Assembly: GCA_009781325.1 (NCBI GenBank)
Contig: WQYJ01000034.1
Location: forward strand, 1-13,533
From: Propionibacteriaceae bacterium
Lineage (GTDB): Bacteria; Actinomycetota; Actinomycetes; Propionibacteriales; Propionibacteriaceae
Direction: 5' to 3'
DNA length: 13,533 bases
Positions within the stretch are counted from its first letter, which is position 1. Each line of letters opens with the position of its first letter. This document shows positions 6,760 to 13,533 of this stretch, one piece after another. The notes under the pieces were generated by a model. The model made no database searches, was not told the DNA's origin, and worked only from the letters and a program-made list of their open reading frames with translations. A program made the translations under genes and the position numbers.

Positions 6760-8859
6760 TTAGTCAACCACCGCAAGAATGGCCGGGTCGAGGTAGGGGC
6801 GGAGGGTGTGGACGAAGGTGGAGGTTAGGTGGCCTTGGTTGAAGTAGACGATGATTCCGCCGACGACGACCCAGCAGGTTTCTTGGTCGCACATGGCGTC
6901 GGTGAAGTCTAGGGTTGTGATCCTGAGGTCATGGGATTGCTGGGCTGCTTCGAAGAGGGGATCGGGAAGAAGCCAACTGCTGCGCGGCCCGTCACAGACC
7001 CCGATGTTGTCGAGGTGTTCGGCTAAGCAGTCAACCACTGTGTGTGAGGGGTACGGGACATCGCGTATCACGAGTACGTGCATCCCTGCGCCTACCAGCA
7101 TCGGAAGCAGGTCGGTATACATGGCTGCAAAGGCATCGACCTGGTTCTCAGCCGGGATATCCACCAACGGATAATCCCTGGTGTACGCAGACATCACAAC
7201 GAGTTGAGTGCCATGATCTTTCATACCCTGAATCGCTTGTGTCGTAAAATCCAAGCATCCTTGCTGAGCACCAGCCAAGGAAAAAGCAAGTGGGAGCAGC
7301 GATGGTGCACAACCACTTGCGAGGTACGTACGCAATCCCCACTCCTGCTCGTCAGCAAGTTCGATCAACGCATCCAAGTAGGGCGCAGCATGAGAGTTCC
7401 CGAACAGTGCAATCTGAGGCGCATCGGCGTCACTAGACCCATAAATACACGCAGGAAACAACTGCGGCTCCCCCGGCCCCCACGAGCAGCCATCAGCGTA
7501 GTTCACGTTGATATCCTCCGCCGCCTGCAGAGGTGTCATCAGCAGCTCAGTTCCATGGGGATCACCGGCTCGGCAAGCGGGATCCAGACGTGCAGCAGCA
7601 CCGATACAGGAAACCGCAGTCGGGATCACAACAGGATCATTCGACTTCCCTGCTTCTTGAACCATGAACAGTGGAACCACACTGACACCAATAGTGATTG
7701 CCATCCCCACAACAAGGAAAATGAAGGTTCGGCGCAGCGGCTGGCCCAAAGGACGCATCCCCCGGAATCGATCCTCGATTAAGGTTTTCGACAGCCACGA
7801 CAGCACAAGTACGACCGCAATCACCACAACCTTGATGACAAAGGTCATCTCATGGCCAAGAACCCAAGGAACGATGATCACAAAGGGCCAATGCCACAGA
7901 TAGACCGAGTACGAGATGTCGCCCAAGAGCTGGAAGGGGCGCAGCCGCAGAATCGTGTCGAAGGACCACCGATGCTCCCCCGGCCCTGCGCCGATGACCA
8001 CAAGGGCTCCCATGATCGGGATCACCGCTATCCAACCGGGGAAAGCCTCACCGGTGAGGAAGAACCCCGACCACGCCATCATCACCACACCCACAGTGAC
8101 GGCGATGAGCTTCACGAAAGGATGCGGAGCCAGCCGACTAGCAATCACAGGGTAAGCAGCGGCGAGCGCTGCCCCGGCTCCGAGTTCCCACATCCGCGTT
8201 GGGGTCACAAAGTAAGCCTGAGGTGGATTCACACTGGTGAAATACACCGACCATGCCAGGGATGCTACGACAACCAGGCTGATTCCTACACCAGCGGCCA
8301 CCCGAAAGAAGGCCCAGTTCTTGCGTACTATCAACGCAATCGCGAGAATCAGAATTGGCCACAGCAGATAGAACTGTTCCTCAACCGAAAGCGACCAATA
8401 GTGCTGAAGAGCAGTAGGAGGGTCAGCAGCCCCCAGATAGTCCACCGATGTCCACGCCAGGTTCCAGTTCTCGACATAGAGCGCAGAGTACACCCCCGAC
8501 CAGCCATTGCCTTGCCATTGAGTGTTGGGCCCAAAAACAAGAACAGCAATCATCGTCAGGATGATGACCGTGAAAGCCGCCGGCAGCAGACGCCGAATCC
8601 TCCTGCCCCAGAACACCACCAGATCCCTGGCATGGGTAGGCGGCTTCTTCAAAAGATGAGAGGTGATCAGAAACCCCGAGATCACAAAGAAGATGTCAAC
8701 CCCAACAAATCCTCCCTGCACCCACGTTGGCCAGAAGTGAAAGAGGATAACCAAACCAACAGCCAGAGCCCGCATCCACTGGATGTCTACTCGAACTGCT
8801 TCAGCCTTGTCGGTTGAAGTTTCTGGCTTTTCCATTGACCTATGCTTCAAATCAGTCAT
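6760..8859 (-). CDS. Membrane O-acyltransferase (AT3) with C-terminal SGNH domain
   Basis: An OafA/OatA-type 699-residue protein, predicted to transfer acyl groups (usually acetyl) across the membrane onto cell-wall or surface polysaccharide. The AT3 domain (about 20-370) has roughly ten membrane helices. It contains the R-x10-H motif (Arg30 to His41), FVGVDIFFVISGFLI at 51-65, and the SVEEQFYLLWPI signature near 158-169. After a final helix (about 378-400) comes an extracytoplasmic SGNH domain with FGNSHAAP (nucleophile Ser489) and LASGC (Gly516). The closing block reads YFNQGHLT: the histidine (His677) is present, but Asn674 stands where the usual DxxH aspartate is expected. Several cysteines (453-480, 517-535, 611-622, 657-662) suggest disulphides. 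The ATG at 8859 lacks a good Shine-Dalgarno sequence; Met9 (8835) is an alternative start. The acceptor cannot be deduced. Confidence 0.88.
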   Translation of the reverse strand: MTDLKHRSMEKPETSTDKAEAVRVDIQWMRALAVGLVILFHFWPTWVQGGFVGVDIFFVISGFLITSHLLKKPPTHARDLVVFWGRRIRRLLPAAFTVIILTMIAVLVFGPNTQWQGNGWSGVYSALYVENWNLAWTSVDYLGAADPPTALQHYWSLSVEEQFYLLWPILILAIALIVRKNWAFFRVAAGVGISLVVVASLAWSVYFTSVNPPQAYFVTPTRMWELGAGAALAAAYPVIASRLAPHPFVKLIAVTVGVVMMAWSGFFLTGEAFPGWIAVIPIMGALVVIGAGPGEHRWSFDTILRLRPFQLLGDISYSVYLWHWPFVIIVPWVLGHEMTFVIKVVVIAVVLVLSWLSKTLIEDRFRGMRPLGQPLRRTFIFLVVGMAITIGVSVVPLFMVQEAGKSNDPVVIPTAVSCIGAAARLDPACRAGDPHGTELLMTPLQAAEDINVNYADGCSWGPGEPQLFPACIYGSSDADAPQIALFGNSHAAPYLDALIELADEQEWGLRTYLASGCAPSLLPLAFSLAGAQQGCLDFTTQAIQGMKDHGTQLVVMSAYTRDYPLVDIPAENQVDAFAAMYTDLLPMLVGAGMHVLVIRDVPYPSHTVVDCLAEHLDNIGVCDGPRSSWLLPDPLFEAAQQSHDLRITTLDFTDAMCDQETCWVVVGGIIVYFNQGHLTSTFVHTLRPYLDPAILAVVD

Positions 8860-8995
8860 GTGGGGGTTGGTTTCCCTATTCTGTGTTTTGAGGACTCGTC
8901 AGACTCCTTAATCTTACTTAGTGTTACACCGGTCAACTCTAGCTGATTGACGAGCGAATCCTCGCCGTGGATTACCTCTGGAAAGGACACTTTGC

Positions 8996-9012
8996 TGTCC
9001 CACGATGGGACA
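8996..9012. promoter_or_regulatory. Perfect 17-bp palindrome, operator candidate
   Basis: TGTCCCA-CGA-TGGGACA has two perfect 7-bp arms. It ends eight bases before a TAGACT -10 box (9020-9025), and so covers the -35 region of the promoter driving the small HTH gene. This is a typical position for a repressor site. The adjacent HTH protein is the obvious candidate for autoregulation, but this is inference. Confidence 0.5.
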
Positions 9013-9019
9013 CACAGAC

Positions 9020-9025
9020 TAGACT
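9020..9025 (+). promoter_or_regulatory. -10 box for a leaderless HTH gene
   Basis: TAGACT ends seven bases before the ATG at 9033, which places the expected transcription start on the A of that ATG. No ribosome binding site precedes the ATG. This argues that translation begins at 9033 and not at the upstream in-frame GTG 8967, which would place the promoter and palindrome inside the coding region. Confidence 0.45.
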
Positions 9026-9032
9026 GCGGTTT

Positions 9033-9506
9033 ATGGCACAGCCGAATACCATACTCATTGAGAACATCGAAATCATACGCAGAGAACAAGCTTCAGCTAG
9101 TGCTAGAGACAAACGCTTTGTTCAAGTAGTCCAAGATCTTCGAGAGCAACAAGTTAGTGTACGCCACATCGCTGCCTTAACCGGTCGATCTAAGTCCTCC
9201 GTAGACCGCGCAAAAAGAGCATCCGTAAGTCAAAAGAAGACTCCGTTGATGCGGCTCACTCTTCCCATGCTTTACGATGGCTTCCGCGAAGCAGGCAATG
9301 TTCTAATTGGCTACTATCTGGCATTCAGCCGAGATTCAGCCTCAGAATTGGAACGCGACCTGTGGGCAGCTCAAATCAGAGCGTTCACGGACAAACGAGA
9401 CAGCGTTTCCCCCGATGACCGCGACAAAATGATTGAATGCATAGAGGAATGGAACTCTGAGAGAGCTCGGCTGTCAAAACTTCGTGTTAGCGGGGGTGAA
9501 ATGTGA
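9033..9506 (+). CDS. Small HTH protein of unknown function
   Basis: A 157-residue protein. A basic helix-turn-helix occupies about 41-62 (VSVRHIAALTGRSKSSVDRAKR) and resembles resolvase-type or sigma-like HTH segments. The rest (about 70-157) is acidic and helical, with no motif I recognise (LTLPMLYDGFREAGNVLIGYYL, then an Asp/Glu-rich C-terminus). It may be a regulator or a small DNA-binding accessory protein. The frame extends to GTG 8967, but I chose ATG 9033 because of the TAGACT box just upstream and the palindrome at 8996-9012. The gene converges on the protease-ATPase operon and is divergent from the acyltransferase gene. Its TGA stop overlaps a GTG that opens a further 46-codon frame. 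Confidence 0.65.
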   Translation: MAQPNTILIENIEIIRREQASASARDKRFVQVVQDLREQQVSVRHIAALTGRSKSSVDRAKRASVSQKKTPLMRLTLPMLYDGFREAGNVLIGYYLAFSRDSASELERDLWAAQIRAFTDKRDSVSPDDRDKMIECIEEWNSERARLSKLRVSGGEM

Positions 9507-9643
9507 GTCGTTTTTCGCGGTTGAAACCTGAGCCACGAATTTGTTTTGTTCTGTCATGTTTTCTGCTGCTATGGGCGTATCTCGGTGTGCTCGACGGTGT
9601 TCAGGTTGCTGGGATATCGATGGGGACTGGTATTTGCAGTTGA
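9503..9643 (+). CDS. Possible small membrane peptide coupled to the HTH gene
   Basis: A 46-codon frame starting at a GTG that overlaps the preceding stop as GTGA, the classic 4-base coupling arrangement. GGGGGTGAA upstream could serve as a ribosome site. It encodes a basic N-terminus, one hydrophobic stretch (ICFVLSCFLLLWAYLGV, about 13-29) and a short tail. The last 43 bases run antisense to the end of the protease gene, which weakens the case. I know no homologue, and it may be chance. Confidence 0.3.
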   Translation: MSRFSRLKPEPRICFVLSCFLLLWAYLGVLDGVQVAGISMGTGICS

Positions 9644-12183
9644 GTGGAGATAGGCGTGTAGAGGTCAATGCCCTGTTCACGGGTGCGCAGGGAAACAAGT
9701 AGTGTATAGCGCACGGGGAGATCGACCCGGTTTCTTCGAGCGTTATTCTTCCACCACCCTCCAACTGGGTAAACCGCAATATGGTTGCAGGCTGCGAGGT
9801 CCGCGCCATGGCTATACCAGATGTCTTGATGCAAGCTGCCGGAGTTGCGCTGGTTTGGTCCGATCAACCACCCGACCCTGCCTGCCGATGGTCTAGGCAT
9901 GGATATCTGGTCTCCATTCTCTTCGTCCACAGCCTGGCGGTTAATTCGCGCAATGAAATCCTGTTCGGATTCCAAGGGAGCTTGTAGTTCGAAACGCAGT
10001 CCGTGGGAGGCGTAGGCGTACCGTTGACGCCAGCCACGCCTGGAGGGGTTCGGTTCAATGTAGTACGACAGTGTGATACGCAGTTGCACGTCTCCGCCAC
10101 CGATGGACTGCAGGATCTGTTTGGGCCACGGCAGGGCGTGAAGACGAAAGTGCCGCATCTTGAAATCTCTACCATCGAACGCAGTGAAGGTGTCTTGGGC
10201 CACCATGGTCACGGCTTGGTGAGATGAGCGCAGCACCGTCCCCTCGTCTGGGACTCCCCACCCGTATCGGCATAGTTGCACTAGCTTGTCCCTACGAGTT
10301 GCGTTCTTATCGTTGATCCGGGCGGTCATGAGTGGGGTCCAGTCGGCGGCATGTGCGAGCAAGCCCCGGATTGTCTCTGGCCAGTAGTCGGGATACTCAG
10401 CCATAGCGAGTGCGGCGAGCCGCGCGGCAGCTGCAGTGGCAGCGCTAGTCGCGTTCGCCGAGGAGATTGCCTGGTCGTTGCCGATCCCGGTGGTGCGCAC
10501 CGACAGCAATGGGTGGGAGATGTCTAAGTCGGTTCCGTCGGTCAGTACATTACCTCCTTCCAGGCAGATGTCAGGCTTGACCGGCCATTTCGATCGAGCG
10601 AACATTACTGAGGTACGCGAATGCGGGGACAGGTCCCCTGCTGAAGCGAGTGGCACCCAGCCCTGGAAAGCGGGGTCAGCCGGTGTCTGGTCAAGGTCTG
10701 TATACGCACCCACAGTGAGAGCGTTCCAGGCTTGGCCAGGATCGAGGATTCCGCTGGTATCGCACAGACTATTCGGGTCGAAGTCCAGCCCGGAGTTCAG
10801 ATCAGTATTCCCAGCGGACACGATCACTACCCTGGCCGCGCTAGGGTCAGGTGTGCCAATCAGGCGTAGTTGGTTTCCATCTCTAACAATGTCGGTCCCC
10901 ACACAGACCGCGTCCACAGCGGCTGACCATAACGATGGGGAACCAGTGCGGTCAGGCTCGGACATAACCGGCAAGCAGAAAACCCGTTTTCGCGAGTTAT
11001 TGATCTCAGCAGTGGCAATGGCTTGAGCCGTGACGGTTCCATAGTCGAGCGGATCGTGCTCAGGTTCAGAGCGGCGCTGCTCAGGAAAAATGCGGACAGA
11101 CTCAAGCCGGTGGCGCAATTGAATGGGATCGGTGGACATAAACGCGTGATCAAGGTTTTGGTACAAGGCGATTCCGGCCATCCGGGTACCATGGCCGTTC
11201 ACATCGAAACCGGTTCTCCCGATGACAGTCAATAAGTCTTTCTCATCCAGGGAACCAGCCAAAAGAACATGGGTACGGGCGACTCCGGTATCCAGGTGAC
11301 ACACGGCTGGGGCTTGCTGCGTGGCAGGTGTGACCCGTGCGGTAAGGTCGTCTACCCATTCGGCTTGTTCTGCCCTGGTGAGGTCTTCGAAGGTGTCAAC
11401 GAAGCTGGGACGGCGGATCTCAGCGAGTGGAATCGATGTGAACGGCAGCATTTGGAGGGTATCCCACGAGGCCTTGACCCAGACAATGACCCGGTCAGCA
11501 AGGACCGTCGCACGTCCGGCGGCGCGAATGCCGAGCTGGTCAAAGGCTGCAAGGGCGTTCTCGGCTGAGACGGTGCGAGCAAGCCACAGTTCCCACCAGT
11601 GTTCTCCGTGCTCGTCAGGATCGCCGTCGGACTGCCACAGGTCACGCAAGATGGTAGTCCGGATAGTAGCGATGTTGGCCACGAGTCTACGGTTCTTCGG
11701 GTTCCCATCAGGCGACTCCCACTTGTCCTTGCTTGCTTTCGTGCTGAGCTTCGTCAGGTAGTCCTCGAACAACTTCAAGAACGCTGCGCGATGCTGATCG
11801 GCGACCCAGACGACCACGCGTTCAGGCTGCTCGCCATCGGGTGGCGTTGCCGACATGAGGAGCCACCATGGCAATCGTGCAGTCTTGCTATGCCTCGACC
11901 AGCGTTCCAACGAGTCCAGCTGTAGCGGATAGGCCGCATCGCCGCCCTCGATGGTCACGAACGTCCCTAACGCTTGTAACTCGTCGATGCTTACACTGGA
12001 CCCCGCCCGTTCCTGGTCGCTGTCCATGAATGCTGTCTCCACTTGAGAGAGTAACGTTTTTCCGCTCGTACGCTGCTCTACAGGTCGGATCTTCGGGTTA
12101 CCGCGCCCCGGTCTGGTCAGATCCTCGGATTGGACCCGACCGGTAACACGCAGATGACTCAGGCGACGAAAGCGGTCAGGCAC
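9601..12183 (-). CDS. ietS: Subtilisin-like serine protease, IetS-like
   Basis: An S8-family peptidase of 860 residues, partner of the AAA+ ATPase encoded just upstream. The catalytic triad is readable: CHLDTG (Asp298), GFDVNGHGT (His331) and NATSAAT (Ser580), with VSAGN (Asn459) supplying the oxyanion hole. The usual GTSxAxP is relaxed to ATSAAT. About 290 residues precede the catalytic domain, beginning with a short Arg-rich segment (FRRLSHLRVTGR), and about 230 residues follow it. No signal peptide is visible, so it acts in the cytoplasm. An ATPase followed by a cytoplasmic subtilase is the IetA-IetS arrangement, associated with plasmid incompatibility and anti-phage defence. GTG 12183 follows GGTGGG and overlaps the ATPase stop by 8 bases; GTG 12201 is an alternative start with a 26-base overlap. 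Either implies translational coupling. Confidence 0.85.
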   Translation of the reverse strand: MPDRFRRLSHLRVTGRVQSEDLTRPGRGNPKIRPVEQRTSGKTLLSQVETAFMDSDQERAGSSVSIDELQALGTFVTIEGGDAAYPLQLDSLERWSRHSKTARLPWWLLMSATPPDGEQPERVVVWVADQHRAAFLKLFEDYLTKLSTKASKDKWESPDGNPKNRRLVANIATIRTTILRDLWQSDGDPDEHGEHWWELWLARTVSAENALAAFDQLGIRAAGRATVLADRVIVWVKASWDTLQMLPFTSIPLAEIRRPSFVDTFEDLTRAEQAEWVDDLTARVTPATQQAPAVCHLDTGVARTHVLLAGSLDEKDLLTVIGRTGFDVNGHGTRMAGIALYQNLDHAFMSTDPIQLRHRLESVRIFPEQRRSEPEHDPLDYGTVTAQAIATAEINNSRKRVFCLPVMSEPDRTGSPSLWSAAVDAVCVGTDIVRDGNQLRLIGTPDPSAARVVIVSAGNTDLNSGLDFDPNSLCDTSGILDPGQAWNALTVGAYTDLDQTPADPAFQGWVPLASAGDLSPHSRTSVMFARSKWPVKPDICLEGGNVLTDGTDLDISHPLLSVRTTGIGNDQAISSANATSAATAAAARLAALAMAEYPDYWPETIRGLLAHAADWTPLMTARINDKNATRRDKLVQLCRYGWGVPDEGTVLRSSHQAVTMVAQDTFTAFDGRDFKMRHFRLHALPWPKQILQSIGGGDVQLRITLSYYIEPNPSRRGWRQRYAYASHGLRFELQAPLESEQDFIARINRQAVDEENGDQISMPRPSAGRVGWLIGPNQRNSGSLHQDIWYSHGADLAACNHIAVYPVGGWWKNNARRNRVDLPVRYTLLVSLRTREQGIDLYTPISTQLQIPVPIDIPAT

Positions 12184-13141
12184 TAGCCGCCCACCGCTCA
12201 CCCAGCGCAGCCAGCAAGTCCTCGACAGTCACTCGTGTGTAGTCACGCATCAGTGCGCCTTTAGCCGCTGTCTCGGCGGCTTCGACCAAATCGGCATGGC
12301 TTAATCCCTGAGCGGCGGTGTCCACCTTATCCCAGCGCAGACCGGTCACCATCGTGCCCAAACGTCCCCGGATCACCTCCCGTACTTGTCGTCCTTCCGG
12401 TAGTCGGTAGGTCAACACTAGGTCAAAGCGGCGAAACAACGCCTTATCCAGGATAGGACGGTGATTGGTTGCTGCGACGATAATACTTTCTGGGCTGGCT
12501 TGTTCCAGGAATACTAGGAATGAGTTCAGGATGCGGCGGGCTTCTCCAACGTCGTTGCCTGACCGGTCTCCACCCAAAGCATCGAACTCATCGAATAAAT
12601 ACACCCCACGCCGTTTCGCAGCCTCGTCGAATACAAGGCGCAGCTTTCCGGCTGTCTCCCCCATGTACTTACTCAATAACCCATCCAACCGAACCGTGAA
12701 CAACGGCAGCGATAACTCGTGCGCCAACACCGCAGCAGTCATTGTCTTTCCCGTCCCCGGCGGGCCTTCCAGAAGTAGCCGGTGCGCGGGAACAAACCCA
12801 TGATCCAACAACCTCATACGCTGACGCTGTTCGTCTAGAACCCGTCTCAAGCTTGCGAGCAGATCCGCTGAGAGCACCAAGTCTCTCAGACCCACCTGCG
12901 GCTGCGACGCGACAACTAAATCAGCCACGTCACCACGAGGCTGAGCCAGATGTACCACCGAACCTGAGGGCAACGCGGACCGAGATGCATCGACAGCCTT
13001 CTTAATATCGTTAGCCAAGCGAGTATGCCCCTGACGTGCTTCCTTCGCCGCAGCCTGGAGAGCGACCGCAAAGAAACCCTCATCATCACCCATGCTGTGA
13101 CTACGAATCATCGCCGTCACATGTTCAGCCGAGGCCGCCAC
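12176..13141 (-). CDS. ietA: AAA+ ATPase, IetA-like
   Basis: A 321-residue AAA+ ATPase. A helical N-terminal region (1-85) includes AEHVTAMIRSHSMGDDEGFF and precedes a single ATPase module. Walker A is GPPGTGKT (126-133), the pore-like segment SKYMGET follows, Walker B is YLFDEFDAL (Asp184, Glu185), sensor 1 is Asn226 (ATNHRP), the arginine finger is ALFRRFD (Arg237/Arg238), and GLSHADL sits near sensor 2. All ATPase residues look intact. It resembles FtsH/spastin-type AAA proteins reduced to one module. In IetAS systems the ATPase pairs with the subtilase, and it may control or present substrates to the protease (inference). The frame extends to GTG 13162, but GTG 13141 is chosen because AAGGAGGTGA, fully complementary to the 16S 3' end, lies eight bases upstream. 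It is the first gene of a two-gene operon. Confidence 0.88.
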   Translation of the reverse strand: MAASAEHVTAMIRSHSMGDDEGFFAVALQAAAKEARQGHTRLANDIKKAVDASRSALPSGSVVHLAQPRGDVADLVVASQPQVGLRDLVLSADLLASLRRVLDEQRQRMRLLDHGFVPAHRLLLEGPPGTGKTMTAAVLAHELSLPLFTVRLDGLLSKYMGETAGKLRLVFDEAAKRRGVYLFDEFDALGGDRSGNDVGEARRILNSFLVFLEQASPESIIVAATNHRPILDKALFRRFDLVLTYRLPEGRQVREVIRGRLGTMVTGLRWDKVDTAAQGLSHADLVEAAETAAKGALMRDYTRVTVEDLLAALGERWAASA

Positions 13142-13162
13142 CGCTCTCACCTCCTTCAACAC

Positions 13163-13190
13163 AGACTAGACCCAGAACAAGAGCTGTCAC
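13163..13190 (-). promoter_or_regulatory. Promoter candidate for ietAS
   Basis: On the minus strand GTGACA (13185-13190, five of six to TTGACA) is followed after 16 bases by TAGTCT (13163-13168, TAnnnT). Transcription would start near 13156, leaving a leader of about 15 nt that holds the perfect Shine-Dalgarno sequence. This also excludes GTG 13162 as the start, because it would not be transcribed. Confidence 0.5.
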
Positions 13191-13355
13191 CTCATATCTA
13201 AGTCTACTGGTCTGACATTATCCCGATTGCCGCGCCGCACAATCAGCAGATCACCGTGTGTCACAAGAGACCTCCGAGACTCATGGACTGCACCCACCAC
13301 CCCATGAAACACCAATAGACTTGTGTCCGAAGTAGTTTCTTCGAAGGGAGTCAGC

Positions 13356-13493
13356 GTGAGTTCGACAATTACCGAAGCCGACATTAGAAAAAATGGCAAG
13401 AAGAATGCGGCTACCCGTGGGTCGGCACTCAAGAAACTCTCAGCTGCTGGAATCGTCACTCCGACTGGTAAGCTCCGTAAAAGATACCAGTAG
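13356..13493 (+). CDS. Small basic protein of unknown function, divergent from ietA
   Basis: A complete 45-codon frame from GTG to TAG. AAGGGAG lies six bases before the GTG, a good ribosome site, and TAGACT at 13316-13321 could be a -10 box. The product is strongly basic, ending in LKKLSAAGIVTPTGKLRKRYQ, with a short polar N-terminus. It could be a nucleic-acid-binding peptide or a small antitoxin-like protein, but I recognise no family. It is divergent from the IetAS-like operon, with about 210 bases between the two starts. A 90-codon frame on the opposite strand overlaps it (13187-13459) and lacks a clear ribosome site, so I favour the plus-strand frame. Confidence 0.45.
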   Translation: MSSTITEADIRKNGKKNAATRGSALKKLSAAGIVTPTGKLRKRYQ

Positions 13494-13533
13494 GTATGTA
13501 GGCCAAATTGCCTAACCTCAGGTGGAGCGCTGC

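Noticed and set aside
7852..8817. 321-codon plus-strand frame antisense to the acyltransferase
   Set aside because: Composition is rich in His, Arg, Pro and Gln with no domain, while the opposite strand encodes a clear AT3 protein with its motifs.
8856..9089. 77-codon minus-strand frame ending in an ATGA overlap with the acyltransferase start
   Set aside because: It runs antisense through the HTH promoter, palindrome and N-terminus and shows no domain. The ATGA overlap is suggestive but probably chance.
13187..13459. 90-codon minus-strand frame opposite the small basic ORF
   Set aside because: No clear ribosome site, and it overlaps both the ietA -35 region and a plus-strand ORF with a good ribosome site. 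The plus-strand frame is preferred.

Overview
The window looks like chromosomal DNA from a mid-to-high GC Actinomycetes bacterium. The evidence is an RNase E/G with a very long charged N-terminal extension and the catalytic core near the C-terminus (an actinobacterial layout), actinobacterial-style ROK, MNT-HEPN and acyltransferase-SGNH proteins, frequent GTG starts, and start codons sitting directly behind TAnnnT boxes (likely leaderless mRNAs). The genus cannot be resolved from the sequence.

Layout. Positions 1-409 hold no gene, only GC-rich palindromic repeats, including a 211-bp tandem duplication. Then come rne (minus, 410-2728) and a structured intergenic region that is probably a long rne leader. 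It is divergent to a ROK-family repressor (plus, 3001-4359). Another member of the repeat family, with a perfect 39-bp inverted repeat (4375-4497), lies just behind the ROK gene. Next is a two-gene MNT nucleotidyltransferase/HEPN module (plus, 4606-5666), which resembles a type VII toxin-antitoxin pair but has a changed HEPN motif. It converges on an unrecognised four-helix membrane protein (minus, 5690-6631) and a membrane O-acyltransferase fused to an SGNH domain (minus, 6760-8859). A small HTH protein (plus, 9033-9506) has a perfect palindromic operator candidate in its promoter. It converges on the last block, a subtilisin-like protease plus AAA+ ATPase operon (minus, 9601-13141). These two genes match the IetAS arrangement, which is linked to plasmid incompatibility and anti-phage defence. 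A 45-codon ORF (13356-13493) is divergent from it.

How it fits together. rne is core housekeeping; the ROK regulator is likely sugar-responsive. From about 4.4 to 13.5 kb the window reads as an accessory region: two candidate defence or abortive-infection modules (MNT-HEPN and IetAS), a surface-modifying acyltransferase and several orphan small genes. The most notable items are the IetAS-like operon with its unusually strong translation signals and overlapping genes, the HEPN protein that has lost the usual histidine but kept the tyrosine, the palindrome at the HTH promoter, and the repeat family flanking rne-ROK. No tRNA, rRNA, CRISPR array, transposase or integrase was seen.
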